A stretch of 64,000 nt of DNA from CAYWNA01 sp964459305 (GCA_964459305.1 CAYWNA010000003.1:62001-126000), one strand, 5' to 3'. Shown: positions 34,052 through 42,623, numbered from the stretch's first letter. The notes: generated by a model from the letters alone, not told the origin. Numbers and translations: made by a program.

Positions 34052-34957
34052 TTACCCTCCCGCGTCGATCGAACACTTCGGCAAACGACGAGCGAAGTCC
34101 TCTTCATAGGCCGAAACTCCGCTCAATCCAATGCCTAAGAAACGCAAACGCTTCATGGAGCAGATTCGATCGACAGACTTCGCTGTGATGCCGGAGCATC
34201 CGTAAATGTCCAGATACTCTAAGTCGTATGCCGAACACAGTCGGGTCATTCCACGGTCCGTAACGGACGTGTTGTATAGGTGAAGTGACCTTAGGGAATC
34301 GAGTTTCAGTGACGCGAGATGCGTTACCCATACGTCCGTGACGTTTCTAGTTGAAACTTCAAGGCCGTGCAACGCGTCGAACCTCGGCAGTGTCAAGAAC
34401 TCCTTTTCCGACATGTCAGCATCGGCGAGACAAAGCCACTGAAGGGCACGTAGATCACGGAGAGCCCCAAAATCCGCACCACCGAAGTCACACCCACGCA
34501 TGGAGAGACCTTGCAGTTCAGTTAGTTCGCCGATCCAGTCCAAATCTGCTGCCATTGTCTCGGTTGACAAGCACAGCCATCTCAGGGCCTTGTTACGTCG
34601 GATCTGCTGTTTAATCCCGTCGGTTATCTCGTAGGCGTCCAGGTCCAGGACTTCAGCAGCGTTGACTTCTTCCGCAGGTGGGCGTTCGCCCCGCCATGGT
34701 GATGTCGGATAGGGACGTCCGAACTTGGACAGCATCAAATACGGGACGTTCTCACCACGGCCGAAACGAGTCTGGCAATAGACAGTTGCCCGTTGCTGCT
34801 GCGACTCAGAAAGTTGTGTTTCATCACTCGCAAATTCGTCCGCAACCGTGCGATCGATGACGACTTGGTTCTGTGGCTCGGATTGTTGGGTTCTATCGCA
34901 GCCGAGAACAACAAACGAAGCGGCAAGAAGAAGCAGAGCCGGAAGTATCGACCTCAT
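34052..34957 (-). CDS. Leucine-rich-repeat lipoprotein
   Basis: 301 residues. The ATG at 34957 gives a canonical signal peptide with lipobox VVLGC (ALLLLAASFVVLGC), so the protein is probably lipid-anchored. Upstream in-frame codons to 35170 come from the flanking repeat and look non-coding. The body has leucine-rich repeats of the LxxLxLxxT type, for example LTELQGLSMRGCDF, LRALQWLCLADAD, LDSLRSLHLYNTSVTDRG, YDLEYLDIYGCSGIT. Such proteins usually bind partners. It is boxed in by family C repeats. Confidence 0.82.
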   Translation of the reverse strand: MRSILPALLLLAASFVVLGCDRTQQSEPQNQVVIDRTVADEFASDETQLSESQQQRATVYCQTRFGRGENVPYLMLSKFGRPYPTSPWRGERPPAEEVNAAEVLDLDAYEITDGIKQQIRRNKALRWLCLSTETMAADLDWIGELTELQGLSMRGCDFGGADFGALRDLRALQWLCLADADMSEKEFLTLPRFDALHGLEVSTRNVTDVWVTHLASLKLDSLRSLHLYNTSVTDRGMTRLCSAYDLEYLDIYGCSGITAKSVDRICSMKRLRFLGIGLSGVSAYEEDFARRLPKCSIDAGG

Positions 34958-35088
34958 GCGAGAACTCCCATGCATCCGGTCTTGCCCGGCCAACGGTACG
35001 CATGCCCGACGCCGCCCCGAACGGAGCCGAAAAACGTTGAGCAGCCAATTGCTATTGTGACACACCGGCGGCTGGAAGTGAATCCGAA

Positions 35089-35134
35089 GGCGTATCCGGC
35101 ATGGACGCCGGATCTGTGCGGGCATGCGGTGTTG
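35089..35134. repeat. 46-base hairpin repeat, family C, copy 2
   Basis: Same unit as 33996-34041 in the same orientation. The stem reads ATCCGGC...GCCGGAT here and TTCGCC...GGCGAA in the first copy, so base changes on one arm are matched on the other. The tail CTGTGCGGGCATGCGGTGTTG is nearly identical. Confidence 0.85.
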
Positions 35135-35241
35135 TGCGGCCCCAAACGTAAGGCCGGAGATCAGTTCCAAACAACAACGCCAAACAACGTCAGCAATCCT
35201 ATTACGATCAGGGTCACGCCCTGAATAACGACGCAGCCCCC

Positions 35242-35439
35242 TCAGACCAACAAGCTACCGATCTTGGCATACAGAAGCATCGGAATCCAACTCTCGTCGT
35301 AGTCTTTGTACTTCTTTCGCCATTCGGCAACGTCCGGCAAAGTCCGCGTGCGCAGACCGATAATTCCACGGCGGACGGCCCAAACGCCAAGTGGAGTGGC
35401 GAGAAGCCCAAAAGATAGCATCAGAAGTCCAGGTAACAT
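35242..35439 (-). CDS. Small predicted membrane protein
   Basis: 65 residues starting MLPGLLMLSFGLLATPLGVW, a single hydrophobic helix, followed by a charged tail (EWRKKYKDYDESW). The ATG has GGAG eight bases upstream, which makes translation plausible. No family recognised. The frame is open upstream, but that part lacks protein-like features. Confidence 0.5.
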   Translation of the reverse strand: MLPGLLMLSFGLLATPLGVWAVRRGIIGLRTRTLPDVAEWRKKYKDYDESWIPMLLYAKIGSLLV

Positions 35440-35748
35440 TGATGTGCTCCAAGAACCAATCGACGATTGTTGCCATAGGTAGAGTCGTGGAGTGCGAGTA
35501 ATACTGAATCCGGTCCTGGTCGGCTCGCACCACATATATTTTGTCTGACATCCGTGTCGCAAAAACACGTGAGCTTTCCTAGCTTGAACCCAATATTACC
35601 GCTTTCTGAGGGTTAGAACAAGTCGTCAGCCGCCTTCGCTGAACTGCGGCTCCAAATAGAGACGTGGATGCACAGTTACCTGCGTCGACCGCGCACGCCG
35701 ACAGGTGTGGGGAGAGGATATGGTATGGGGCCAAGTAGCGCGCCCGAG
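35440..35748. other. Intergenic, no supported gene
   Basis: Between the small membrane protein and the integrase remnant. I see no reading frame with protein character, no tRNA and no strong palindrome. Confidence 0.5.
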
Positions 35749-36639
35749 TCAGTTGATCAACGCGAGGAACCGGCGGCCGATGTGCCGCTGCAGGGTTTCG
35801 TAGAACTCCGGCGATTCGATGCGCTGCCGCTGTTGTAAGGGAAGCTCGCTCAAGGCTTCTTCCCACGCTTCGGTGGGCGGGACCTCCAAAGTGATCCAAC
35901 CGGGACGAGTTTCTTGCACGACGACGCCCGGCAATAGGACCTGTTGCTGATTGTTAAGGATCATCATCGTCACGTCCGCCGTCGGTACGCGAGTCGCAAG
36001 CGGCGGGCGGAGATGCATTTCCAGTCGCATGCGGCCGACCGGTGCCTTTGGCGCAGAAGAAGACGGTTCACTCTCCTTCAGCAGCAATCGATCCAATGGG
36101 CTGACAACGGGCTTGTCTTTCAGCACGGCGACCTTCGTATAGATGCGTGTCGTTTCCAACCGGACGTGACCCAGCAACTGCTGGATGAAACGAATGTCGG
36201 TATCATTTTCCAGCAGATGACAAGCAAATCCGTGGCGAAAGGAATGGGGCGTGATCCGTTTGCCAATCCCCGCCAAACGCACAGCCCGCTGGACCGCCCG
36301 TTGCGCCGTGCGAGGCGTTATGTAACGGCCCTTTCGATCCGCGGGAAACAGAAAGTCGCCGGGCTCCGCGTTCTTGGCCAGCTCGCGCAGAAGCGGCTCG
36401 AAGCTGACCGGAAGCGTGACCAACCGGTCCGTACGTCCCTTACCCTGCCACACGTTGATCACCCGACGGTCAAAATCCAGGTCTCGCCAACACAAACGCA
36501 CGACCTCGCTAACACGTAATCCTCGACTGGTTGCCGTGGAGCATGCCTTCCGCGTGCGGGAGCGTAGGGCTTGCCACCGTTGTAGGTCGACACAGGCGGA
36601 CGACTGTCTCTGGTTAATGCAGAACTCATCACGTCGCTC
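35749..36639 (-). pseudogene. Decayed tyrosine recombinase (integrase) with C-terminal extension
   Basis: The catalytic domain is readable: SRGLRVSEVVRLCW (first Arg), VWQGKGRTDRLVTL (Lys), ITPHSFRHGFACHLLEN (HxxR), IQQLLGHVRLETTRIYTKV (His, Tyr). The ~100-residue N-terminal core-binding domain is absent. In the catalytic frame there is no ATG, GTG or TTG upstream of the GLR motif before a stop at 36640-36642; a well-placed ATG at 36629 (GGAG upstream) opens a different frame. This implies deletion plus frameshift. About 100 residues after the catalytic Tyr form an extension ending near RRFLALIN. A shortened protein from the internal GTG at 36501 would lack the first catalytic Arg. Confidence 0.8.
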
Positions 36640-36765
36640 CTACCGAACGGGCAAGGATGCTGTACAGGATGACACAAGGTTCTAATGTACACGTGTCTGT
36701 TTGTCAACCTCTCGAGGGTGTCCGGCAGGGCTTTTGCTTCGTTCAAGCTGCACAGTTTGTAACGG

Positions 36766-36834
36766 CATCGTAACCCGAGGCGTAAGCGAGGGAGTCCTCG
36801 GGAAAGTCCCTCGCTTACGCTTCGGGTTACGATG
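36766..36834. repeat. Palindrome, family D, copy 1
   Basis: 28-base arms at 36766-36793 and 36807-36834, with one mismatch. The core is TAACCCGA/CGTAAGCGAGG on the left and CCTCGCTTACGCTTCGGGTTAC on the right, quoted here in part as CGCTTACGCTTCGGGTTAC. The loop is 13 bases. It recurs at 40432-40502 next to the same gene cluster. It would form a very stable hairpin in either strand. Confidence 0.92.
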
Positions 36835-36910
36835 GGACAGCCCCCGCAAAGTGAAAGAGTAAAAGGCCCTTGGGTGTCCTGGAATTCGACACGCGGGAAT
36901 CGATGGTGTT

Positions 36911-36980
36911 CGGGAGGCGAGGCTCTGAGAAACGCGCGTCGGCCTCAGAGACCCAGCTCAGCGGGAGCTTCGCCCTCCCG
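36911..36980. repeat. Palindrome, family E
   Basis: Outer arms CGGGAGGCGAGGCTC (36911-36925) and GAGCTTCGCCCTCCCG (36965-36980), pairing with one gap and one mismatch, and inner arms CTCTGAG (36923-36929) and CTCAGAG (36944-36950). Sequences of the form GGAGCTTCGCCCTCC are frequent in planctomycete genomes as I recall. Single copy in this window. Confidence 0.8.
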
Positions 36981-37135
36981 ATTGCAGGACAACCTCAACT
37001 ATTTCATTCGCTGTTGACGCGGTAGGGGCGAGACATATCATAAGGCTTCCGGTTTCTGTGAACCTGCGGTGCGGTTCGTGAATCGCTCTTGGTAACGGCG
37101 ATGACGTTCCCGTATCCAACTGCAAAGGAAGCGTG

Positions 37136-39343
37136 ATGATCCAGGTGAAGCTCCCCGACGGGTCTATCAACGAATACCCCGACCAGTCCACCGCTTTGGA
37201 TATTGCCGAGTCGATCGGCTCTCGTCTGGCGTCTGCGGTCGTTGCCGCGGAAGTCGACGGCCACCTCTCGGACGCCACGCAACCGCTGGCTGAACTGACG
37301 GGCGGCGCCCCCCCGATTTCGTTGCGACTGCTTACGGATAGAGATTCGGAGGCTTTGGGCGTGCTGCGTCATTCATGCGCCCATGTGATGGCACGCGCGG
37401 TCATGCGGCTGTTCCCCGGCGTGTCGCTGGCGTTTGGGCCAACCGTGGGTAACGGTTTCTACTACGACTTCGACCTGGAGCACAAAATCGGAGAGGCTGA
37501 TTTTCCCAAGATCGAAGAGGAAATGGCCAAAATCATCAAGGAAGCCGAATCCTTCGAACGGCTGAAATTGGAACGAGACAAGGCCATCGAGTTGTGCCAG
37601 GACCTTGACCAGGACTTGAAGGTCGAGCACATCACCACGGGATTGCCTGATGAAGAATCGCTGAGTTTCTACCGACAAGGCGAGTTTCTAGATCTCTGCC
37701 GCGGGCCCCACATTCCGGATGCCGGCAGGATCAAGGCATTCAAGCTGCTGTCGGTCGCTGGGGCGTATTGGAAGGGCGATGCCAAGGGTAAACAGCTGCA
37801 ACGGCTGTACGGTACCGCCTGGTTCAGCAAGAAAGCCCTTAAGCAGCACCTAGAGCAGGTCGAGGAAGCCAAGCGGCGCGACCATCGTGTCTTGGGCAAG
37901 AAACTGCGATTGTTCGTCCTCGAACCGGATTCTGTTGGCTCCGGGCTTTGCTTGTGGCTGCCCAAGGGCGCCACCGTGCGAGCTCTACTGGAAGAGTTCA
38001 TCAAGAGAGAATTGTTGGCTCGTGGCTACGAACCGGTCTATTCGCCTCACATCGGCCGCGTAGAGATGTTCGAGACCAGTGGGCATTTTCCGTACTACCG
38101 TGAATCGCAGTTCGCACCCGTCTTCCATCACGAGGCCGGTCAGATCGTAGACTTCTTGATCGGGAAACTGGAAGCCGACGAAGCGGAAGACAAGATCTCG
38201 GTTGAGGAGGAAGAGAAACTGATCGAAGCGGCGAAAGTACTTGGCCTCGATGCCGACGAATGCGGGTACCGCTTGGAGGATTCACCCGACAAACGTGCCA
38301 CGTGTCTCAAAGCGTGGCAAGGGCAGCAGGAGCGGTACTTGCTGAAACCGATGAACTGCCCGCACCACGTTCAGATGTACAAGTCCCAGCCACGAAGCTA
38401 TCGCGAGTTGCCGGTCCGGCTGGCCGAATTCGGCACCGTCTACCGCTACGAGCAAACCGGCGAATTGAGCGGCATGCTGCGCGTGCGTGGATTGACTCAG
38501 GACGATGCCCACATTTTCTGCACATCGGAACAAGTGGAAGAGGAATTCCGCGCAACATTGGATCTGACCAGGTTCGTGCTGGAGAGCGTAGGTCTGACTG
38601 ACTACCGCGTCCACTTGTCCTTGCGCGACGCTGACAGCAGCAAATATGTTGGCAGCGACGAGAACTGGGAGCGAGCGGAAACGGCGCTGAACAAAGTGCT
38701 CGGCGAATCCGGCTTGGAGTTTGAAACGGACTTGGGCGAGGCCGCTTTCTATGGTCCCAAGGCGGATTTTGTGGTGCGCGACTGCATTGGCCGGCAGTGG
38801 CAGTTGGGTACGGTTCAGTTGGATTACAATCTGCCTGAACGATTCGAGCTGGAGTACATCGGTTCGGACAACCAGCCGCATCGTCCCGTGATGATCCACC
38901 GCGCTCCGTTCGGATCGCTGGAGCGGTTTGTCGGCATGCTGATCGAGCATTTCGCCGGCGCGTTTCCACTGTGGCTGGCCCCGGAACAAATCCGCGTCTT
39001 GCCATTGAGCGAGAAATCTGACGACTATGCCAAGAAGGTGGAAAGACGCTTTGCCGACGCCGGATTTCGCGTGACCACCGATTTGCGAGGCGCGAAAGTC
39101 CAAGCCAAGATCCGCGACGCCCAGCTTGAACTGATTCCGTACATGGCGGTCGTCGGGCCGCGCGAGGCCGCTGCGGATGCCGTGGCCTTACGGGACCGTA
39201 TCGATGGTGATCTGGGCGCCATGCCGATCGAAGAGGCCATTTCTCGCCTGCGAGATGAGGCCGAGCAAAGGACCATTCGACAAGTGGTGAAAACCGAGTT
39301 CTCCACGTTGGAAGAGGACAGCGAGGAACAACACGAGTACTGA
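37136..39343 (+). CDS. thrS: Threonyl-tRNA synthetase with an insertion in the catalytic domain
   Basis: 735 residues (typical ~640). It charges tRNA-Thr with threonine. Order: TGS domain (VKLPDGSINEYPDQSTALD), editing domain (HSCAHVMARAVMRLFPGV and CRGPHIPDAG), class II catalytic core (MFETSGHFPYYRES, LKPMNCPHHVQMY, GMLRVRGLTQDDAHIF, RPVMIHRAPFGSLERF), C-terminal anticodon-binding domain (PEQIRVLPLSE). Between the YYRES and LKPMNCP elements there is an extra ~70-80 residues, Glu-rich (ADEAEDKISVEEEEKL), absent from the Escherichia coli enzyme. ATG preferred over the adjacent GTG because AGGAA is better spaced. Confidence 0.97.
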   Translation: MIQVKLPDGSINEYPDQSTALDIAESIGSRLASAVVAAEVDGHLSDATQPLAELTGGAPPISLRLLTDRDSEALGVLRHSCAHVMARAVMRLFPGVSLAFGPTVGNGFYYDFDLEHKIGEADFPKIEEEMAKIIKEAESFERLKLERDKAIELCQDLDQDLKVEHITTGLPDEESLSFYRQGEFLDLCRGPHIPDAGRIKAFKLLSVAGAYWKGDAKGKQLQRLYGTAWFSKKALKQHLEQVEEAKRRDHRVLGKKLRLFVLEPDSVGSGLCLWLPKGATVRALLEEFIKRELLARGYEPVYSPHIGRVEMFETSGHFPYYRESQFAPVFHHEAGQIVDFLIGKLEADEAEDKISVEEEEKLIEAAKVLGLDADECGYRLEDSPDKRATCLKAWQGQQERYLLKPMNCPHHVQMYKSQPRSYRELPVRLAEFGTVYRYEQTGELSGMLRVRGLTQDDAHIFCTSEQVEEEFRATLDLTRFVLESVGLTDYRVHLSLRDADSSKYVGSDENWERAETALNKVLGESGLEFETDLGEAAFYGPKADFVVRDCIGRQWQLGTVQLDYNLPERFELEYIGSDNQPHRPVMIHRAPFGSLERFVGMLIEHFAGAFPLWLAPEQIRVLPLSEKSDDYAKKVERRFADAGFRVTTDLRGAKVQAKIRDAQLELIPYMAVVGPREAAADAVALRDRIDGDLGAMPIEEAISRLRDEAEQRTIRQVVKTEFSTLEEDSEEQHEY

Positions 39344-39443
39344 TCGGTGTGCGATGCGCGCCTGTCACCACTCGCCCGGCGCGGATCGTACCGCCGCCTC
39401 CCTGGTGCGCGAAACGCACCCAACAGGCATGTAGTCCACTGAT

Positions 39444-40388
39444 ATGACCCCGGAAGCCGCAAGTGCTTGTTCATCTGGCGAGCCGCCCGCGGGCGACGCC
39501 GAGCCATTAGGCGATAGCCCTGAACCGGCAGCCGATCCGGATGTGTCCCTGACCCAGTTGGATCGGTGGTTGGGTCCGGCAATGTTCTGGCTGTCAGTCT
39601 GTTATCTGGGACTGGTGGCGGGTCTGGCATTCTCGCTCGAAAAGGGCGTCTATCCATGGATTCTGTTGCTCCTGTTGCCGTTGTATGCAGCCGAGACGAT
39701 CGCTCACATGCTGACGGATGGCAAATCCTGGTGGCGAAATGCGGTGTACTGCATTTGTCCGCCCTTTCGGATTGGCGGTCGCGATCATGTCGACGGCGGG
39801 TCCATGTGGCTGCCGCTGATCGGTTGGGCTCGCGCCGATCGGAAGCTCGAAGAACGGGTGGAAAAGGCGCTCAGTGGGCCGATGATCATGATCGCCTTGA
39901 TGGTTCTGCCCGTACTGGCACTTGAGTACCATCGAAGCAAAGACATCGAGCCAAGCAGTTGGCAGATGCTGTTCCTCATCACAGCCCAAGGGGTCATTTG
40001 GTTTTCTTTTGCGCTGGAGTTCATTGTCATGTTCTCCATCGTCCCCAAGAAGCTGCAGTACTGCAAACAACATTGGATTGACATTGCGATCATCTGCCTC
40101 CCGCTGATCGCCTTCCTGCGGTTTCTGCGTGTGAGCAGAGTCCTGCGACTGCAGCAGCTCGCAAGAGCGGGTCGTGTCTACCGCCTGCGCGGTGTGACCA
40201 TGCGGATGTTTCGTGCCATACTGCTGCTGGATGTCATACGCCGGTTTTTGCAGGGGAAGCCTGAGAAACGACTGGTGACGCTCCGCGAGCAACTATCCGA
40301 GAAGGAACGAGAGGTAGAAAGCATACGCCAGGAGATCGCCGAGATAGAGATATCGTTGGCGGAGAAAACCAAGACGGAAGAACCGTAG
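39444..40388 (+). CDS. Voltage-sensor-like membrane protein without a pore filter
   Basis: 314 residues. An acidic, Pro-rich N-terminus leads to about six hydrophobic stretches. A helix near residue 235 has arginines at every third position (RFLRVSRVLRLQQLARAGR), the hallmark of an S4 voltage sensor. No TVGYGD-type selectivity filter follows. Instead there is an amphipathic stretch and a coiled-coil C-terminus (LVTLREQLSEKEREVESIRQ and onward). It resembles the ion-transporter superfamily, but pore function is doubtful; a voltage-sensor-only channel (Hv1-like) or a regulatory subunit is possible. It is downstream of thrS by 100 bases and followed by a family D palindrome. Confidence 0.7.
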   Translation: MTPEAASACSSGEPPAGDAEPLGDSPEPAADPDVSLTQLDRWLGPAMFWLSVCYLGLVAGLAFSLEKGVYPWILLLLLPLYAAETIAHMLTDGKSWWRNAVYCICPPFRIGGRDHVDGGSMWLPLIGWARADRKLEERVEKALSGPMIMIALMVLPVLALEYHRSKDIEPSSWQMLFLITAQGVIWFSFALEFIVMFSIVPKKLQYCKQHWIDIAIICLPLIAFLRFLRVSRVLRLQQLARAGRVYRLRGVTMRMFRAILLLDVIRRFLQGKPEKRLVTLREQLSEKEREVESIRQEIAEIEISLAEKTKTEEP

Positions 40389-40409
40389 TGCAAAGAGGTG
40401 CCGGTTAGC

Positions 40410-40548
40410 TAGCCCGCATTTCTCATCAGCCCATCGTAACCCGACGCGTAAGCGAGGGCTGACACACGAGTTATCCTCGCTTACGCTTCGGGTTACTACG
40501 ATACACGGTGTCGCCAAATCCCTGGGCTGATGAGAAATGCGGACTAGG
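40410..40548. repeat. Nested palindrome: family D copy inside an outer inverted repeat
   Basis: Outer arms at 40410-40433 (CCGCATTTCTCATCAGCCCA at its end) and 40522-40548 (TGGGCTGATGAGAAATGCGG at its start) pair perfectly over 20 bases. Within the loop lies a family D palindrome with arms at 40432-40457 and 40475-40502, matching 36766-36834. This looks like insertion of one palindrome into another. Confidence 0.9.
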
Positions 40549-40579
40549 CCCGATTTATGCGTCCTCTCTTGAAATCCTT

Positions 40580-42001
40580 ATGCAAGTCGGTCAATCTATG
40601 CAGTTGAGGCCTTCCGAGTGTAGGTCGCCCAGTGCCGTTCGCAGCAGCAACCGGCGCATAACCGTGGCTCAGCCAGCCGTGACGAACGCACAAGACAGCT
40701 CCGACTCCGGCCCAATCGCTCAGCAGTTTTTCCTCTGGGCGCTGGCGACGCTGAATCTACCCATCAAACGCAGTGACGACGGCACATATTGGTTGGGCAT
40801 TCCAGAAGAGTTCCGGGACCAATTTGCAGGTTCGAAAGGTCTGCGGTTCACGTTTGATCGGTTGCCCGAAGCGGGCGCCGAAGACATCGAACGATTTTCG
40901 TTGTCCTGTCCGCTGTTCGATTGGACGATCCAGCAACTCCAGCGCACGGGCGACGTGGTGCATGCGGCCCCAGCGGGGCAACCCGTTAGCGTACGCGAAC
41001 TAACCGAACGATTGTTCAGCGCCTATACCGTCGCTGGCGGCAACATACGGTTGGGCGGCTGTACGCTGGACGATCAGCCGCTGATTCGATTCACCTACCG
41101 CATCCGACCGACAGGAGATGAGACCGTCTGCTGGCTGACGCACACATACGCTGCGACGGACGGTCAGCCGGTTGACGATGATCTGCTCGCCGCTCTGCAT
41201 GTCCGCGACTTGACGCCATACGAGGGCCGTCCGCCACGGATCCCGGATGCCGATAGACTCAGTTGGCTCGCAGCGGGAAGGCAACGCAAACCTGTTCTAT
41301 CGGATGATGAACAGGCGGAGTTGCTTGTCGCCACCGTGGTGTGGTGCAAGTACTTCCGCTGCAAGCTCCTATTCGAGGTTGACGACGAACGGGCGGAATT
41401 GCCGTTTGACGGTTGGGCGCAGTTGTTGGTGGATGGAAAAATCGAACCGCCACAGTATCAGTGCGCGGAAACGGGACGAAAATCGTACCACGTGGCGACG
41501 ACGGATGACGGTCGCGTTACGGTTCCCGAAGCGATCGCTGTATGCGAAGAGTCCGGCCGACGTGTGTTGGAGTCGGATGTGGAAACCTGTGACGCGACGG
41601 GGGGCCGGGCGTTGCCCGAATTCCTGCAACCATGTCCGGTGACGGCACAGCGAGTCGTGCGATCCGCGATGGCCAAGTGTTCCATGTGCCGGCAGGAGGT
41701 CAGTCCGAGTTGCATCACGAACGGGCGATGCCAGGCGTGCAGGACGATGAATCCAGTCAGCCGCGACGATCCACGCATGGCGCGAGTGTTGGGAGAATAC
41801 ACCAAGCTCGATCAATGGTCTCGCTGGCAAATCGCGGAGACCGACACGTCGTTCATCCTCGCCGCCACATCTCTGTTCCGAAGTCTACTGCTGGTACTCG
41901 ACAAGGAATCGCTGGCCACGACTCACTTGGCCGAGGCCTTCCGCTTCGGACGTCGTTGGTCCGAAATTCCCACGGATCGCTGGCCGGAATACCTGGGCTG
42001 A
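40580..42001 (+). CDS. Unknown protein with tandem Cys-x-x-[ST]-G motifs and a zinc-ribbon-like end
   Basis: 473 residues from the ATG at 40580. The reading frame opens at 40508, but that part is inside the outer palindrome, so the start is uncertain (40598 is another option). The middle holds a repeated unit of roughly 20 residues: CAETGRKSYH, CEESGRRVLES, CDATGGRALPE, CPVTAQRVV. It is followed by CSMCRQEVSPSC and GRCQACRTMNP, which look like a zinc ribbon. No membrane segment or signal peptide. I do not recognise the family; the Cys repeats suggest metal binding or structural disulfides in a cytoplasmic protein, and helix-rich N- and C-terminal parts have no match I can name. Confidence 0.7.
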   Translation: MQVGQSMQLRPSECRSPSAVRSSNRRITVAQPAVTNAQDSSDSGPIAQQFFLWALATLNLPIKRSDDGTYWLGIPEEFRDQFAGSKGLRFTFDRLPEAGAEDIERFSLSCPLFDWTIQQLQRTGDVVHAAPAGQPVSVRELTERLFSAYTVAGGNIRLGGCTLDDQPLIRFTYRIRPTGDETVCWLTHTYAATDGQPVDDDLLAALHVRDLTPYEGRPPRIPDADRLSWLAAGRQRKPVLSDDEQAELLVATVVWCKYFRCKLLFEVDDERAELPFDGWAQLLVDGKIEPPQYQCAETGRKSYHVATTDDGRVTVPEAIAVCEESGRRVLESDVETCDATGGRALPEFLQPCPVTAQRVVRSAMAKCSMCRQEVSPSCITNGRCQACRTMNPVSRDDPRMARVLGEYTKLDQWSRWQIAETDTSFILAATSLFRSLLLVLDKESLATTHLAEAFRFGRRWSEIPTDRWPEYLG

Positions 42002-42092
42002 AACGGCACGACACGACGGGAACCCGGTCTACGCGGAATTCTGCACGCCTGCCCTCTTCCGGTGCAAACGGGACGGTTTCTTTCGCGGCCTC

Positions 42093-42623
42093 CTACCCCC
42101 GCCTGCCCCTGCGAAAGAGGATCGCACCAGCAGCCGAGGTGATTCCGCAGAGAGCCAATACGGAGGCCACAATCATAACCACCATGGAACGTTCGCGCGA
42201 CTGCCGAGCCATGAAATGAAGCGGAGGTCGGTAGGGGCCGAGTCCATTCTCGCGGATCTGGGCCCATGTATCAAACGCCTGCCCAGGACTCAAGGCGTCG
42301 ATTTCGGCTTGGGCCATTTCGGCGTCATAGACCGGCCGCTCGAACATCCCCAACTGTGTTCGATACATACCGGCAAAAATGACAACGGCCAGACCACCCC
42401 CAGCCAGGAGGAAACCGCCAACAGACGCAAGCCCCCTTCCCAAACTCCAGTCCCGGCGGGGGCCGGTCGCCGCCGCCTCTACCGCAGGCTCCAACTCACG
42501 GATGCCGCGCAGCGAGGGGGCTTCGAGGAGTTGGCCGCACTGACAGGAGATTTGCTGGCCTGCTTGCGAGGTGTCGATCGGATGCGTTTCGCCGCATTTT
42601 TCGCAGGGAAAGAGATATTTCAT
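42093..42623 (-). CDS. Zinc-ribbon two-helix membrane protein
   Basis: 176 residues. The N-terminus has a ribbon motif CEKCGETHPIDTSQAG then CQCG, so it may bind zinc. Two hydrophobic helices follow: VGGFLLAGGGLAVVIFAG and MVVMIVASVLALCGITSAAG, with a basic end RRGRRG. A second ATG at 42626-42624 in-frame is a TTG, so the ATG at 42623 is used; GAGAGGA lies upstream. No function can be assigned. Such zinc-ribbon membrane proteins are common in planctomycetes. Confidence 0.7.
   Translation of the reverse strand: MKYLFPCEKCGETHPIDTSQAGQQISCQCGQLLEAPSLRGIRELEPAVEAAATGPRRDWSLGRGLASVGGFLLAGGGLAVVIFAGMYRTQLGMFERPVYDAEMAQAEIDALSPGQAFDTWAQIRENGLGPYRPPLHFMARQSRERSMVVMIVASVLALCGITSAAGAILFRRGRRG

Larger units (their letters stand above)
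36640..37132. other. Intergenic region rich in palindromes
   Basis: Between the integrase remnant and thrS. It contains a family D palindrome (36766-36834) and a family E palindrome (36911-36980), listed separately. No gene or tRNA is supported in the remainder. The last ~100 bases before 37136 should contain the thrS promoter and leader; I see no T-box-like or threonine-attenuator structure. Confidence 0.6.

Noticed and set aside
33139..34107. 322-codon minus-strand frame
   Set aside because: Antisense to the PPC-domain protein, whose signal peptide and domain are clear.
38307..39419. 370-codon minus-strand frame
   Set aside because: Antisense to thrS; Arg/Pro/Ser-rich shadow.
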